Assembly: GCF_001975825.1 (NCBI RefSeq)
Contig: NZ_MTKN01000006.1
Coordinates: 62,001-126,000 of the forward strand
DNA from: [Flexibacter] sp. ATCC 35208
GTDB taxonomy: Bacteria; Bacteroidota; Bacteroidia; Chitinophagales; Chitinophagaceae
Length of the DNA stretch: 64,000 bases
Direction: 5' to 3'
Each line of letters begins with the position of its first letter. The stretch's first letter is position 1. Positions 18,372 to 27,387 of this stretch are shown piece after piece. Made by a program: the position numbers and the translations under genes. Below the pieces are notes generated by a model that worked only from the letters and a program-made list of their open reading frames with translations, was not told the origin of the DNA and did not search any database.

Positions 18372-18845
18372 ATGCAGCGAAATATCGATAATGAGATAAA
18401 ACAGAATATGGACCTGCTTATAAAAAAAGGCTACCTGGATAACGGGTCGGGTACGGTCAGTAAGGATTTTGAACATTCACTGAGGGGAAAGGTACATGAG
18501 ATACTATTGACTAATATTTCTGTCCCCAGAAGCGCAATTGATGATATGCCCAATCTTGAAATATTTGATCTTGCGGCAGATGCAGTAATGAGCGGACAGA
18601 AAGTTGGGTTTAATTTTTTATATAAGTTAAATCTGGATTCCAAAGAACTCGGCATATCCAGCATGACGGTAAAGATAGCAGACAAACCAGGCGCGCATAT
18701 ACCAATAGATATTCCCTCACAAATTCCAACGATTGATGCTGCGTTAACTTTTGCTGTTGGTAAACAACTGCATGTGCCCAATAATTTAAATCAGCGAAAT
18801 ATTGCTCCTTCTTCTAAAAGGAAAGGACCAAAGAACCCCTGGTAG
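18372..18845 (+). CDS. Small unknown protein, mob-region family member A
   Basis: A 157-aa protein with an N-terminal helical region (NIDNEIKQNMDLLIKKGYLD), a central beta pair (FNFLYKLNLDSKELGISSMTVKI), and a short amphipathic helix (IDAALTFAVGKQL) before a Lys/Arg-rich tail. The same order of helix, 'K-x-L-x-I/V-D' strands and helix recurs in the proteins at 19428-19910 and 19968-20444. No catalytic motif is seen. It is cytoplasmic (no signal peptide). Location ahead of the relaxase genes suggests a role in element biology, but that is only context. Confidence 0.65.
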   Translation: MQRNIDNEIKQNMDLLIKKGYLDNGSGTVSKDFEHSLRGKVHEILLTNISVPRSAIDDMPNLEIFDLAADAVMSGQKVGFNFLYKLNLDSKELGISSMTVKIADKPGAHIPIDIPSQIPTIDAALTFAVGKQLHVPNNLNQRNIAPSSKRKGPKNPW

Positions 18846-18942
18846 GTTAAACACGGGGGATTACAGATTTAGGCATAACGTCCATGCTGATCCTATACCT
18901 CTTGAACGAATATTACTCTTTTAATCCGAAACAGTTACTCAT

Positions 18943-19356
18943 ATGAAACAAATCAATCAGCCCAATAAGAATTACACGCTGGCAGATATGGCATATTTAA
19001 ACAAACAGGCACAGCGAATGAATAAGGGGAACGGGTTTTCTCAGTTTTTGAAAAAAAACGGATTCGTAGAGGAAGCCCCGAATATTTACAGGAAGAACAG
19101 CCCGCCGCAGCTTATTGAACTAACTCCTTTAAAGAAGGATATACAGTTTCGTAATCATCTTTTACCCGAAGATAAAGGCAATTTTATACAGTTTATTCAA
19201 AACAGGCTTCCTGATGGGCAGGTAATTGCGCCAAATCAGGATTCCAATAAGATGCTCAATGCCATTCTTGTGGGGCTATATTATGAAGGGATCGTTCTTG
19301 AGAAAAGGCCCCGGATTATTTCCAGGCAAAGCAAAGGAAGACATCAGCAGCTATAA
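18943..19356 (+). CDS. Unknown basic protein in the mob-proximal cluster
   Basis: A 137-aa, Lys/Arg/Asn-rich protein with no signal peptide or membrane helix. The middle (GFSQFLKKNGFVEEAPNIYRK) and C-terminal (NKMLNAILVGLYYEGIVLEKRPRI) parts look helical. It sits between two members of a small paralogous family and is spaced 97 and 71 bp from them. High basic charge would suit nucleic-acid contact; there is no recognisable DNA-binding motif. Confidence 0.6.
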   Translation: MKQINQPNKNYTLADMAYLNKQAQRMNKGNGFSQFLKKNGFVEEAPNIYRKNSPPQLIELTPLKKDIQFRNHLLPEDKGNFIQFIQNRLPDGQVIAPNQDSNKMLNAILVGLYYEGIVLEKRPRIISRQSKGRHQQL

Positions 19357-19427
19357 TACCGCTAACCAATATTGACGGTTATTTATAATAATGCCTTATT
19401 GTCTAACACTGTAATTTTTAAAAGATA

Positions 19428-19910
19428 ATGGAACATGAGATTTATCCATTAATGAAAAACATCAGTAAGTTTTTAGCGGCATTAGATGCTTGTGGCTACT
19501 TTATCCAGATGGATCAGTTGAAGAAAAGAAATATTGAGCAGAATATATCAGATCGCATATTATCCGGATATAGGTTGACTGAGCTTTCCAGAAAATATTT
19601 TAAAGAAGGCGCTCCGCTTGCTATCAAAATTAATTACCCGTATGAAGGTTGCCGGGTGAGTTTAAACATGAATCTGAAAGTCTACCCAAATCAACAAATA
19701 GACCTCCAGAAGACTGTTTTGGAAGTGAGAGATCTGCCCGGTGGTATCCATGTGAATATCGGGATACAGGAGCTACTACCATCCATTGTTCAGGTTCACA
19801 GGTTTGTTGAAAACTTAAAAAGCGCAAAGTACCTCAATATGCGATGGGCCAAAGCGGCTAAGCATCAGGTTGAATCTGCCAAACAAACTTCCAGACGGTC
19901 AATCGGCTAA
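19428..19910 (+). CDS. Small unknown protein, mob-region family member B
   Basis: A 160-aa protein. N-terminal helices (ISKFLAALDACGYFIQMDQLKKR) are followed by a strand pair (GCRVSLNMNLKVYPNQQIDL) and VRDLPGGIHVNI, then a helix (LLPSIVQVHRFVENLKSAKYLNM) and a basic tail. Layout matches members A (18372) and C (19968). Starts at ATG. No function can be assigned; tandem copies suggest duplication inside the element. Confidence 0.65.
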   Translation: MEHEIYPLMKNISKFLAALDACGYFIQMDQLKKRNIEQNISDRILSGYRLTELSRKYFKEGAPLAIKINYPYEGCRVSLNMNLKVYPNQQIDLQKTVLEVRDLPGGIHVNIGIQELLPSIVQVHRFVENLKSAKYLNMRWAKAAKHQVESAKQTSRRSIG

Positions 19911-19967
19911 ATGACCGTTTCACCACCTGTGCTTAAATATTTGTTTCAGGTTTAAATTTCAATATTG

Positions 19968-20444
19968 ATGAAATCCGATACCAGCCAGCTAATGGATCAG
20001 GTAAAAAAATGCACCTACCTGTTTGAAGACAAAGGGTATTATCAAAATTTATCTCCGGGCTTAAAATTGGAATTAAAGCATGAACTGGCCATGCAGGTTA
20101 AATCAGCATACAGGAATCTGGAGCGCAACCAGGATAAGGGAATTGAGGAAGTGGTAGCTCCCTATATCATGAGCTATCCACTGGATGGAAAAACGATCAC
20201 CCTGAATGCAGTATTGCTAATAGATATTCATCAGAAACTGCAGATAATTAAACCTACGCTTACCATCTATCAATTAAGCCAGGGTTTAAATTTAAAATTA
20301 CGATCAGATAAGGAGTTCCCGGATCTGAGAAAATTAAAAGGAATGTTTAATCAGCTTTTGCCCAAAGAGAAAGTAAAACCTGTTCATATAATAAAACAGC
20401 GGTTCCGGCAATTGTTTAATCCTACACCTGGACATAAGTTATAA
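19968..20444 (+). CDS. Small unknown protein, mob-region family member C
   Basis: About 158 aa from ATG 19968 (one codon after a TTG). It shows the family pattern: N-terminal helices (LMDQVKKCTYLFEDKGYYQNL), a strand pair (GKTITLNAVLLIDIHQKLQII), a short linker (TIYQLSQGLNLKL), then a helix and a basic tail. It is the last gene before the repeat-rich candidate oriT and the mobilisation genes. Function is unknown; an accessory relaxosome or regulatory role is a guess from position. Confidence 0.65.
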   Translation: MKSDTSQLMDQVKKCTYLFEDKGYYQNLSPGLKLELKHELAMQVKSAYRNLERNQDKGIEEVVAPYIMSYPLDGKTITLNAVLLIDIHQKLQIIKPTLTIYQLSQGLNLKLRSDKEFPDLRKLKGMFNQLLPKEKVKPVHIIKQRFRQLFNPTPGHKL

Positions 20445-20490
20445 TTTTTTGGATATCAAAAATGATTGGATAAACCAAGCGCTTTGTTCA

Positions 20491-20601
20491 GGTCACCTAT
20501 AATTGTGACCAGCAAGATGTACAGTCGTGCACAAAATGCCCGCCTGGAATGATCGGCCTTCCGAAGTCGGCCTTAAAAAATCCTCCGAAGTCGGATTTTT
20601 T
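20491..20601. other. Repeat cluster upstream of the mobilisation genes (candidate oriT)
   Basis: Three structures sit in 111 bp of non-coding DNA. One is a 6-bp inverted repeat GGTCAC/GTGACC (20491-20510, 8-nt loop). The second is a direct repeat TCCGAAGTCGG at 20560-20570 and 20584-20594. The third is a 9-bp perfect hairpin AAAAAATCC/GGATTTTTT (20575-20601) whose loop is formed by the second repeat copy. Position directly before a relaxosome protein and relaxase is typical for an origin of transfer; the last hairpin could also act as a terminator. No nick-site consensus could be assigned. Confidence 0.55.
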
Positions 20602-20617
20602 CTATCAAAACAAGTTA

Positions 20618-21028
20618 ATGTATATGGGGAGAAAGAGAGTGCCGCAGCAGGATGCATTGAGATATGATGTTAAGACACGTATTAATCAGTATCACTTCGA
20701 CCGGTTAAAAAAGTTGCTGGCCAAATCCCGCTATAAGAATATGAGTGGTCTGTTAAGAATGATTATTTGTGATAAACCGTTAACCATCTACACAAGGGAC
20801 GAAAGTCTGGGGGTGGTCATGGAAGAGCTGGTGAAAATAAGAGGGGAGTTGAATGCAATCGGAAATAATATCAATCAGGTCACCCGCCACGTGAATGCCG
20901 TTCCGCAACCTCAGCAAAAGTTATTACATGCTCTGGCTATGCCGGACTTATTGCAACAGGTAGCCGCCCGCCAGCAACAACTGATTCCAATAGTAGAAGC
21001 ACTGGCAGAAAAATGGTTGCAAAGATAA
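20618..21028 (+). CDS. mobA: Relaxosome accessory protein (Bacteroides MobA / MobC-like)
   Basis: About 136 aa from ATG 20618. The N-terminal part looks like a ribbon-helix-helix DNA-binding unit (RYDVKTRINQYHFDRLKKLLAKS). The following segment MSGLLRMIICDKPLTIYTRDE and the amphipathic helix VMEELVKIRGELNAIGNNINQVTRH are the family hallmark. It would bind oriT and help load the relaxase. The stop overlaps the relaxase start by 16 bp, so translation is coupled. In Bacteroides conjugative transposons this position is held by mobA; the symbol follows that usage. Confidence 0.85.
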   Translation: MYMGRKRVPQQDALRYDVKTRINQYHFDRLKKLLAKSRYKNMSGLLRMIICDKPLTIYTRDESLGVVMEELVKIRGELNAIGNNINQVTRHVNAVPQPQQKLLHALAMPDLLQQVAARQQQLIPIVEALAEKWLQR

Positions 21029-22527
21029 TTCCCGGAAAAGATATGAGCAGGCTCCTTAACTATAATGAAAAAAAGGTTAAAGAAGGAGTTGCCACCTGTA
21101 TTGATGCCGTGGGATTTGGACTGGGACCTGAAAAATTGAATTTCCGTCAGAAGCTTTTCCGGTTTACAGATATAATGGAGCGTAATCCCATTGCGGATAC
21201 AAATTCCATTCATATATCTATCAACTTTCCACCAGGGGAAGACCTGCCCGATGACAAGCTAAAGGAAATAACAGCATCCTATATGAAAAGGATTGGATAT
21301 GGAGAGCAGCCATACCTTGTTTATAAACATACAGATGCCGGCCATCCCCATATACATGTTGTTACCACCTGTATACGGGAATCGGGAAACCGTATTGCTA
21401 CTCATTATAATGGTAAGGAATTGTCCAGACCGGCTTGTCTTGCCCTGGAACAGGAATATGGCCTGACCTCAACCGCGCAAACGGAAAATAAGCAAAAGGA
21501 AATGCCGGTAGTGCATCTGCGTAAAGCCAGATATGGCAAAAAACCGACAAAAGCGACCATTGCAGAAATTATTACCGGGGTACTTAACAATTACCGATTT
21601 GGAACCCTGGAAGAGTATAGGGCCATTCTGTTGAATTTCGGGGTTTTCGCTGACAGAGGGCAACCTGGCAGTAGGACTTATGAGAAAAACGGTCTGATGT
21701 ACCAGTTATTAGATGAGCATGATATCCCCAAGGGTGTTCCCATTAAAGCCAGCCTTTTTTATCAAAAGCCAACTATTAAGAACCTGGCCCTCCGGTATGA
21801 GAAAAATATAAGAAAACGCAATGATTATAAAGGGCGGTTAATCCGGACTATTGATAAAGTGGTAGCGGAGGTCGGGGATATAAACGGGTTTATTGATGGT
21901 TTGAAGGACGAGGGGGTAGATGTGGTATTACGCCGTAATGAGCAGGGATTTATTTATGGAATGACCTTTCTTGATCATAAGACCTGTTGCGTGTTTAATG
22001 GTAGTAGCCTCGCCAAAGGGTATGGAGCAGGAGCCATCATCTCAAAACTTGACAACGCGAATATAACGGACCAGCATAAGATTACAGCCAATCAGACTTT
22101 TGTCAAATCCCTGATGGATAATACCTCCTTCCAAAAGAACTTTTATCAGGTAGCACAGTATTGGGTACGATCCGGTCTGCAAATTATTGCGCAACCGGTC
22201 GGGAACCAGGAATTCATCTATTGGTTGGGCCGTAAGGATACAGATACTAACACTTATGTGCAGGCTACTAAACCGGTAACGGCCTACCTCTATGCAAATG
22301 GAGTTGGCTTACCTGACAGGCCAGCCGGCAGGCCGGGACTTCCAGCTGGTACACCTGATAACAGTAGGGATAGTTTAATCAGATTGGGCGCAAGCCTTGA
22401 AAGTCTTCAGTTCCTGTTGTCTAAACTGGTTACCGAATGGCTTGAACCCATTGACGTTGATAACTACATTCCTGCAGCACTGCTGAATGAGGCAAAGAAG
22501 AAAAAGAACAAGAAACGGTCAACCTGA
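21013..22527 (+). CDS. mobB: Relaxase / mobilisation nuclease (MOBP-type, Bacteroides MobB-like)
   Basis: A 504-aa protein with the relaxase metal-binding motif GHPHIHVV (His111, His113, His115) in the N-terminal third. The probable catalytic Tyr lies in the first 20 residues (LLNYNEKK). It nicks one strand at oriT and pilots it through the transfer channel. The C-terminal half is helical and basic, with a Gly/Pro-rich stretch near 430-450. It overlaps the upstream accessory gene by 16 bp and is 50 bp from the coupling protein start, giving a compact mobA-mobB-mobC unit. Which tyrosine is catalytic has not been tested by alignment. Confidence 0.92.
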   Translation: MVAKIIPGKDMSRLLNYNEKKVKEGVATCIDAVGFGLGPEKLNFRQKLFRFTDIMERNPIADTNSIHISINFPPGEDLPDDKLKEITASYMKRIGYGEQPYLVYKHTDAGHPHIHVVTTCIRESGNRIATHYNGKELSRPACLALEQEYGLTSTAQTENKQKEMPVVHLRKARYGKKPTKATIAEIITGVLNNYRFGTLEEYRAILLNFGVFADRGQPGSRTYEKNGLMYQLLDEHDIPKGVPIKASLFYQKPTIKNLALRYEKNIRKRNDYKGRLIRTIDKVVAEVGDINGFIDGLKDEGVDVVLRRNEQGFIYGMTFLDHKTCCVFNGSSLAKGYGAGAIISKLDNANITDQHKITANQTFVKSLMDNTSFQKNFYQVAQYWVRSGLQIIAQPVGNQEFIYWLGRKDTDTNTYVQATKPVTAYLYANGVGLPDRPAGRPGLPAGTPDNSRDSLIRLGASLESLQFLLSKLVTEWLEPIDVDNYIPAALLNEAKKKKNKKRST

Positions 22528-22577
22528 CATTAAAAGGGTTGCCATTCTCCTGGTGTGAAAAAAGAAAATCGTGTGGT

Positions 22578-24581
22578 ATGCAAACTGGAGAAAATGAACA
22601 GGGACTCCGGGCAATAATTGACTTTGTCAGGAAGGGGAGTGTTGTCTTGCTTGGACTACACTATTACATATTTTGCTATAAGGCATTTCTGATTTGGGGG
22701 TTAGTACCGGACCTGGTAAAAAGGGTTTTGTTTAATATTGCCAGCTCCGGGTTATTTAGTCGTCCTTACTATTCAAAACTTGCAGCACTTGGGTTGCTTG
22801 CCCTATCCCTGATTGGAAGCAAAGGCAAGAAAGATGAGAAAATCCAGGTCAGTGCTATTATCACATTCCTGCTTTCAGGCTTATTGCTCTATGGTGGGAG
22901 TGCGCTCCTTTTCTACCTTGATTTAGATGTGGCTCCCCTGGCAACGAGTTATATCATTGTAACATCGCTTGGTTATATCCTGGTACTTACAGGTGGCGCC
23001 AGACTTTCCCGCTTAATAAAATTACAGCTTGCCAAAGATATCTTCAATGAAGTCAATGAGACTTTTCCCCAGCAGGAAGAATTAATCGAAAATGAATATT
23101 CTGTAAATCTGCCCGGACGCTACCGGCTGAAGAATAAGGTACGTCCCATGTGGATCAACATCCAGAATTGCTTTCGCGGCACGCTTTTGTGCGGATCAGC
23201 CGGTGCGGGCAAAACCTTTTTCGTTGTCCGGTCGTGGATTCAGCAGAATATCAGTAAGGGGTATACAATGTTTTTGTATGATTTCAAGTATGATGATCTT
23301 ACCAAGATTGCCTATAACGCCTTATTAAAATACAAGTCAGCTTATAAGATACCTCCAAAATTCTATGTCATCAATTTTGATGATTTAAGCCGCAGCCACA
23401 GATGTAATCCGCTTGATCCGGATATGATGGAGGATATTACCGATGCAGCAGAAGCTGCCAGGACGATCCTTCTGGGACTAAACCGGGACTGGGTCCGCAA
23501 AACCGGAGATTTCTTTGTGGAATCCCCCATAAACTTCCTGACCGCTGTGATCTGGTTTTTGCGGAAGTACCAGGATGGCAGGTATTGCACTTTACCCCAT
23601 GCCATCGAATTGATGTCTATGCCTTACGATGACCTGTTCCCGGTGCTGGGAACTGAATCAACGACGGAGGCGCTGTTAAACCCTTTTATATCGGCATACC
23701 TCAACCGGGCAACCGAGCAGTTGGAAGGCCAGATCGCCAGCGCCAAAATTGGTCTTGCACGCCTCAGCTCACCACAGCTATACTATGTTTTAAGCGGGGA
23801 TGAATTCACCCTGGATGTAAACAATCCCAAAGAACCCAAGATTGTAGCCATGGGGAATAACCCCTTGAAAATTCAGATATATGGAGCTGTACTAAGTCTG
23901 TATATAACGCGAATGCTAAAACTGGTCAATCGCAAGAACCAGCAAAAGTGTTCGCTGATCTTCGATGAGTACCCCACGATATACGCCCCACTGGATACTC
24001 TTTTGGCTACTGCCAGAAGTAATCTGGTAAGTACACTGATTGCAGTCCAGAGTACAGAACAACTGAGAAAGGATTATGGCAAGGATCAGGCAGATGTAAT
24101 CGTGAACCTCCCCGGTAATATTATTTGCGGGCAGACTTTTGGTGATACAGCAAAGGTATTGTCTGAGCGATTCGGCAAAATTGTACAAACCAGAGAAAGT
24201 GTATCCATCAACCGTACAGATACAAGCGTAAGCCACAATACGCAGCTTGATTACGCTGTAACGCCTTCTAAAATTTCATCCCTGAGCAGCGGCGAGTTTG
24301 TGGGAATGGTTGCAGATAACCCCAGTACACCCGTTAAGTTAAAAACCTTCCATTGTCATATTATCAATGATCCTGCTGCTATAAAAGCCGAAGAAGATAA
24401 CTATAAACCGCTGCCCAAAATAAGAGATATATCGGTACTGGAAATTCAGAATAATTACATACAGATCAAAAATGATATTGCCTTATTAATAGAATCTGAA
24501 ATTGAAAGAATTCGGCAGGACCCGAATTTAGCCCATCTGCTGTTTGTAAAGCCAGATGAAGCAGGCGGCGGCGGTGTTTAG
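22578..24581 (+). CDS. mobC: Type IV coupling protein (TraG/VirD4 family; Bacteroides MobC)
   Basis: About 667 aa from ATG 22578 (an upstream start at 22539 would add 13 residues). Three to four N-terminal membrane helices (to about 145) precede a RecA-like ATPase domain with Walker A GSAGAGKT (near residues 206-213 in this numbering) and Walker B SLIFDEYPT. The tail contains Ser-rich and acidic segments. It links the relaxase-DNA complex to the transfer channel and powers export. In Bacteroides conjugative transposons the coupling protein downstream of mobA and mobB is called MobC, and length and order fit. Confidence 0.92.
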   Translation: MQTGENEQGLRAIIDFVRKGSVVLLGLHYYIFCYKAFLIWGLVPDLVKRVLFNIASSGLFSRPYYSKLAALGLLALSLIGSKGKKDEKIQVSAIITFLLSGLLLYGGSALLFYLDLDVAPLATSYIIVTSLGYILVLTGGARLSRLIKLQLAKDIFNEVNETFPQQEELIENEYSVNLPGRYRLKNKVRPMWINIQNCFRGTLLCGSAGAGKTFFVVRSWIQQNISKGYTMFLYDFKYDDLTKIAYNALLKYKSAYKIPPKFYVINFDDLSRSHRCNPLDPDMMEDITDAAEAARTILLGLNRDWVRKTGDFFVESPINFLTAVIWFLRKYQDGRYCTLPHAIELMSMPYDDLFPVLGTESTTEALLNPFISAYLNRATEQLEGQIASAKIGLARLSSPQLYYVLSGDEFTLDVNNPKEPKIVAMGNNPLKIQIYGAVLSLYITRMLKLVNRKNQQKCSLIFDEYPTIYAPLDTLLATARSNLVSTLIAVQSTEQLRKDYGKDQADVIVNLPGNIICGQTFGDTAKVLSERFGKIVQTRESVSINRTDTSVSHNTQLDYAVTPSKISSLSSGEFVGMVADNPSTPVKLKTFHCHIINDPAAIKAEEDNYKPLPKIRDISVLEIQNNYIQIKNDIALLIESEIERIRQDPNLAHLLFVKPDEAGGGGV

Positions 24582-24835
24582 CCATCGATACACAAGTTGC
24601 TGCAATGGGTCCCCGGACATTTGCAATTATTTCATAACCAGGGGTTACAAACGAACTCAGCTATTTTATTATCCATTCATTAAATTTCGAATATTAAATA
24701 GCTATCAGCGAATTTTAATTAAATACAGGCGTCTATTAGTTCTTATTGGCGTTGTCGCTAATATTTCGTAAATTATTTATGTTCACATCCTTTCAATATC
24801 CTGATGGTTACTTTTTTAAATAACCAGGTTATTAA

Positions 24836-25987
24836 ATGGAACATGAACCATTACATATAATTGAGGAGTGGGTTTACATAACTATTCATCCGCAAAACTA
24901 CTTGTTGGATTTGCAGGAAAGCAACAGGGATCTTTTGTTCCTTGAGCAAAAGATCGATATGTTGTGTAACTCCATTTCAGATCAGATGCATGGCAGTGTT
25001 TCTTCTTTCTTAAACGTTTTACAGCTGAAGGTATTACAGCTATTAGAGCGAGTGGGAGATTATGTTAAGAATAATACAGAGAACCTAAATGATGGTTACA
25101 GGTCTTTTTATATTAAGGTGGCAGGGTATCTGGAGAAGGTAATTGACTATATCAGGCGATATGTTCCTGGTGCTTTTCAGGAAAGCCTGCAAATCTCCTG
25201 TTTTTCTTTTTTAAAAAACCGGGATGTTCTGTCTGTTGCTCTAACCCAACTGGAGACTGCCTACCAGCATCCTAAAATTGAACATCCTTTACTTAGATTA
25301 GCCCTGCAGCCCATTAAGGATTTCGTGCAATCAGATACCGGGAATTTTACTTTCAGACAACTCACTTATATCCAGCAATTAGTCCAAAGCCTTTCGTTTT
25401 TACATGAGCCGGTCCCGGAGAAATGGATAAAAGATATCAATGAAGAAATTCATACTGTTCTCCTGCAGCTAAACTATAATTTGCCAAGGTACGTGTTGTT
25501 ATGTACTACCAGACTGGATGAAAAGATGGCGGAAATGGATCTGGCTGCAAAGCTATCCACCCTGCAATGGTACTTTAGAACAATGGAACAATTGGAGCCA
25601 TTACCCGGATTTTGTTTTTTACCTACATTGCCAAACGTAACCGAGCAAATTGTCAGCTCTTTGCGCGCCGCATATAATTTGATCAACCCGGTACCGGCTG
25701 AAGGGGAGTTAAAACCGGTTCACCCGGTAATAGGAGGCCGGATTAAATTATCTGTTTCAGTGGCTGTACTGACCCTGTTTATAAAACTCTGTATCAAGGC
25801 AGGTATTATTGTTAATGAATCCAAATCGGAGGTCTTCAGAATAACCAGCCAAACCTTTTCAACCCCCAAATCCATGGAGGTCAGTTCGGGGAGCATACGC
25901 ACCAAACACAAATTTTCGTCTATCCACTCAATTAAGACAGTCAGAATTTTACTGTTACAATTGGTAGAGTTATTAAAGGAGGAATAG
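24836..25987 (+). CDS. RteC-like protein of the conjugative element
   Basis: A 383-aa soluble, mostly helical protein. The C-terminal ~100 residues (IKLSVSVAVLTLFIKLCIKAGIIVNESKSEVFRIT...) have the shape of the terminal DNA-binding half of RteC-type regulators: hydrophobic helix, 'aGii' turn, 'Tk...iS' segment and final helix. The N-terminal part has no clear match. RteC activates excision genes in CTnDOT-like elements. A clearer RteC protein is encoded at 27388-28245, so this would be a second, diverged member. It follows the coupling protein by 254 bp. Confidence 0.55.
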   Translation: MEHEPLHIIEEWVYITIHPQNYLLDLQESNRDLLFLEQKIDMLCNSISDQMHGSVSSFLNVLQLKVLQLLERVGDYVKNNTENLNDGYRSFYIKVAGYLEKVIDYIRRYVPGAFQESLQISCFSFLKNRDVLSVALTQLETAYQHPKIEHPLLRLALQPIKDFVQSDTGNFTFRQLTYIQQLVQSLSFLHEPVPEKWIKDINEEIHTVLLQLNYNLPRYVLLCTTRLDEKMAEMDLAAKLSTLQWYFRTMEQLEPLPGFCFLPTLPNVTEQIVSSLRAAYNLINPVPAEGELKPVHPVIGGRIKLSVSVAVLTLFIKLCIKAGIIVNESKSEVFRITSQTFSTPKSMEVSSGSIRTKHKFSSIHSIKTVRILLLQLVELLKEE

Positions 25988-26540
25988 CGTCCAAATTGAA
26001 TGGAAATTATTATATTAGTTTGAATAATATAGTAAATATGGTTATTCCTGATATTGGTCTTTCCAATTTTTTGCCGGAGGCACCCCTTTATTTTAGAAAT
26101 TACACTTTCAACAGAAAATGGCCTTTATTTTTTGAATTATTTGACTTTTGGGTCGGGAGAGCTAGTTAAAACTTATTGCCCGAATGATAAAGAAATTCAA
26201 ACATTTAAGCTCCCAAAGAAATATGGTGAACAAGTAATTCTAAAAAATCGGGAATATAGTAGTACGGATCTTTTTCTTAAAAAATAGAACATTTTCTTTT
26301 AGCTTCATGGTCGCTTCAAAACGTCAGTTTTGTGATTTGCAATGGATTACTTGCTGCCTGTTTGGGCGTTTAAAACAAACAGTAAGATCGCTGCTGATAG
26401 CGGGCTTGCGATCAGAAGATGAGACAAGTGTTATTTTGCTGAAGAATGCCAATAGCGACACAATAGCAACTATTATCAACAACAAGTTAACTACACCCAA
26501 TAGTATAGCTTTGAATAGAAGGTAATCATAAACAATAACA
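25988..26540. other. Region with weak or broken short frames
   Basis: No well-supported gene. Short frames occur at 26054-26287 (TTG start, 77 aa, with an alternative overlapping ATG frame at 26038) and 26307-26525 (ATG, 72 aa). The first shows strand-like text (ILEITLSTENGLYFLNYLTFGSGE) that could be a broken beta-rich protein. A promoter-like block TATATTAGTTTGAA at 26011-26024 is identical to the one before the response regulator at 44532. The segment reads as a decayed cargo gene. Confidence 0.4.
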
Positions 26541-27089
26541 ATGATAACAGGATTTCACTACATAACAGATAATGACATTGAGCTGGCGCTGGACCTGAGC
26601 AAGGACTATTCAAGGGGTATTGATATGCTCGAAGGAGTCAACCACCCTACGCGGACAAAATATTTCACAGCACCCTCAAAGGGCATAAAATGGCTGGTGG
26701 GTGAAAAGGAATATACCCTGATTGATGCCGGTATGAATATTACCGGATTTGTAACCCCCGATCGTACAATGATGGTGGTGGTATATCCTTATGATCATCC
26801 GCAATATCCATCACCCGGCAATGCGGTTATTTACAATGAAGATGGCACGATTTACAAACAGTTAAGCTGTCCCAACCCGATCTCCGAACTGGCTAAGGGT
26901 AAAGATATAGTGATGAATGCCACGGGCTCTATGCTCCTGTTCTTTGGTGGCGTAGTGTGGGACAGAAATCAGAAAAACGAAGTGGTAATGGCGATCAACA
27001 TAGGCTTTGAGCTGGAATATTATGAAAGAAGAGAATTGAATTATATAACGGGCGAATATGGCGGCTGTTTAAGATCGTGGAGGCAGTAA
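26541..27089 (+). CDS. Unknown protein, possibly immunity-like
   Basis: A 182-aa soluble protein starting at ATG 26541. It has strand-rich text with several aromatic/acidic turns (VTPDRTMMVVVYPYDHPQYPSPGN, VIYNEDGTIYKQL) and a C-terminal YERRELNYITGEYGGCLRSW. The alternating pattern resembles small immunity-type beta proteins encoded as cargo in Bacteroidota, but there is no specific family I can name. No toxin gene is adjacent; the neighbours are two RteC-like genes and the degenerate region. Confidence 0.6.
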   Translation: MITGFHYITDNDIELALDLSKDYSRGIDMLEGVNHPTRTKYFTAPSKGIKWLVGEKEYTLIDAGMNITGFVTPDRTMMVVVYPYDHPQYPSPGNAVIYNEDGTIYKQLSCPNPISELAKGKDIVMNATGSMLLFFGGVVWDRNQKNEVVMAINIGFELEYYERRELNYITGEYGGCLRSWRQ

Positions 27090-27387
27090 AGTGGGATAAG
27101 TATAAATAGCCGTTTTAATTTTTTCAGTAGTTGCTGTCAACCAGGCGTTGAATGAGCTGAACGTAATTCTATGAAAACTATTAACAGATCCTCAACCCTG
27201 TTATTCGTACTCCTGTTTGCCAGGTTAGCTTTTCCCCTTCCGATAAATTTTTCTTCAGAAAAATATTTATAACTAATTCATTATTAATTGCTGTCAGGAT
27301 CCCTGTTTAGGCCCCTGGGACTGTTCTGACATTTACCAAAGTTCGTGATTTGTGATAAAATGGTTTGTTCACCTAAAAGCTGACATC

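Noticed and set aside
26307-26525. A 72-aa gene starting at ATG 26307
   Set aside because: No family pattern, high content of unlike codons and Cys, and it lies in a stretch where neighbouring frames are also broken; treated as part of a degenerate region.
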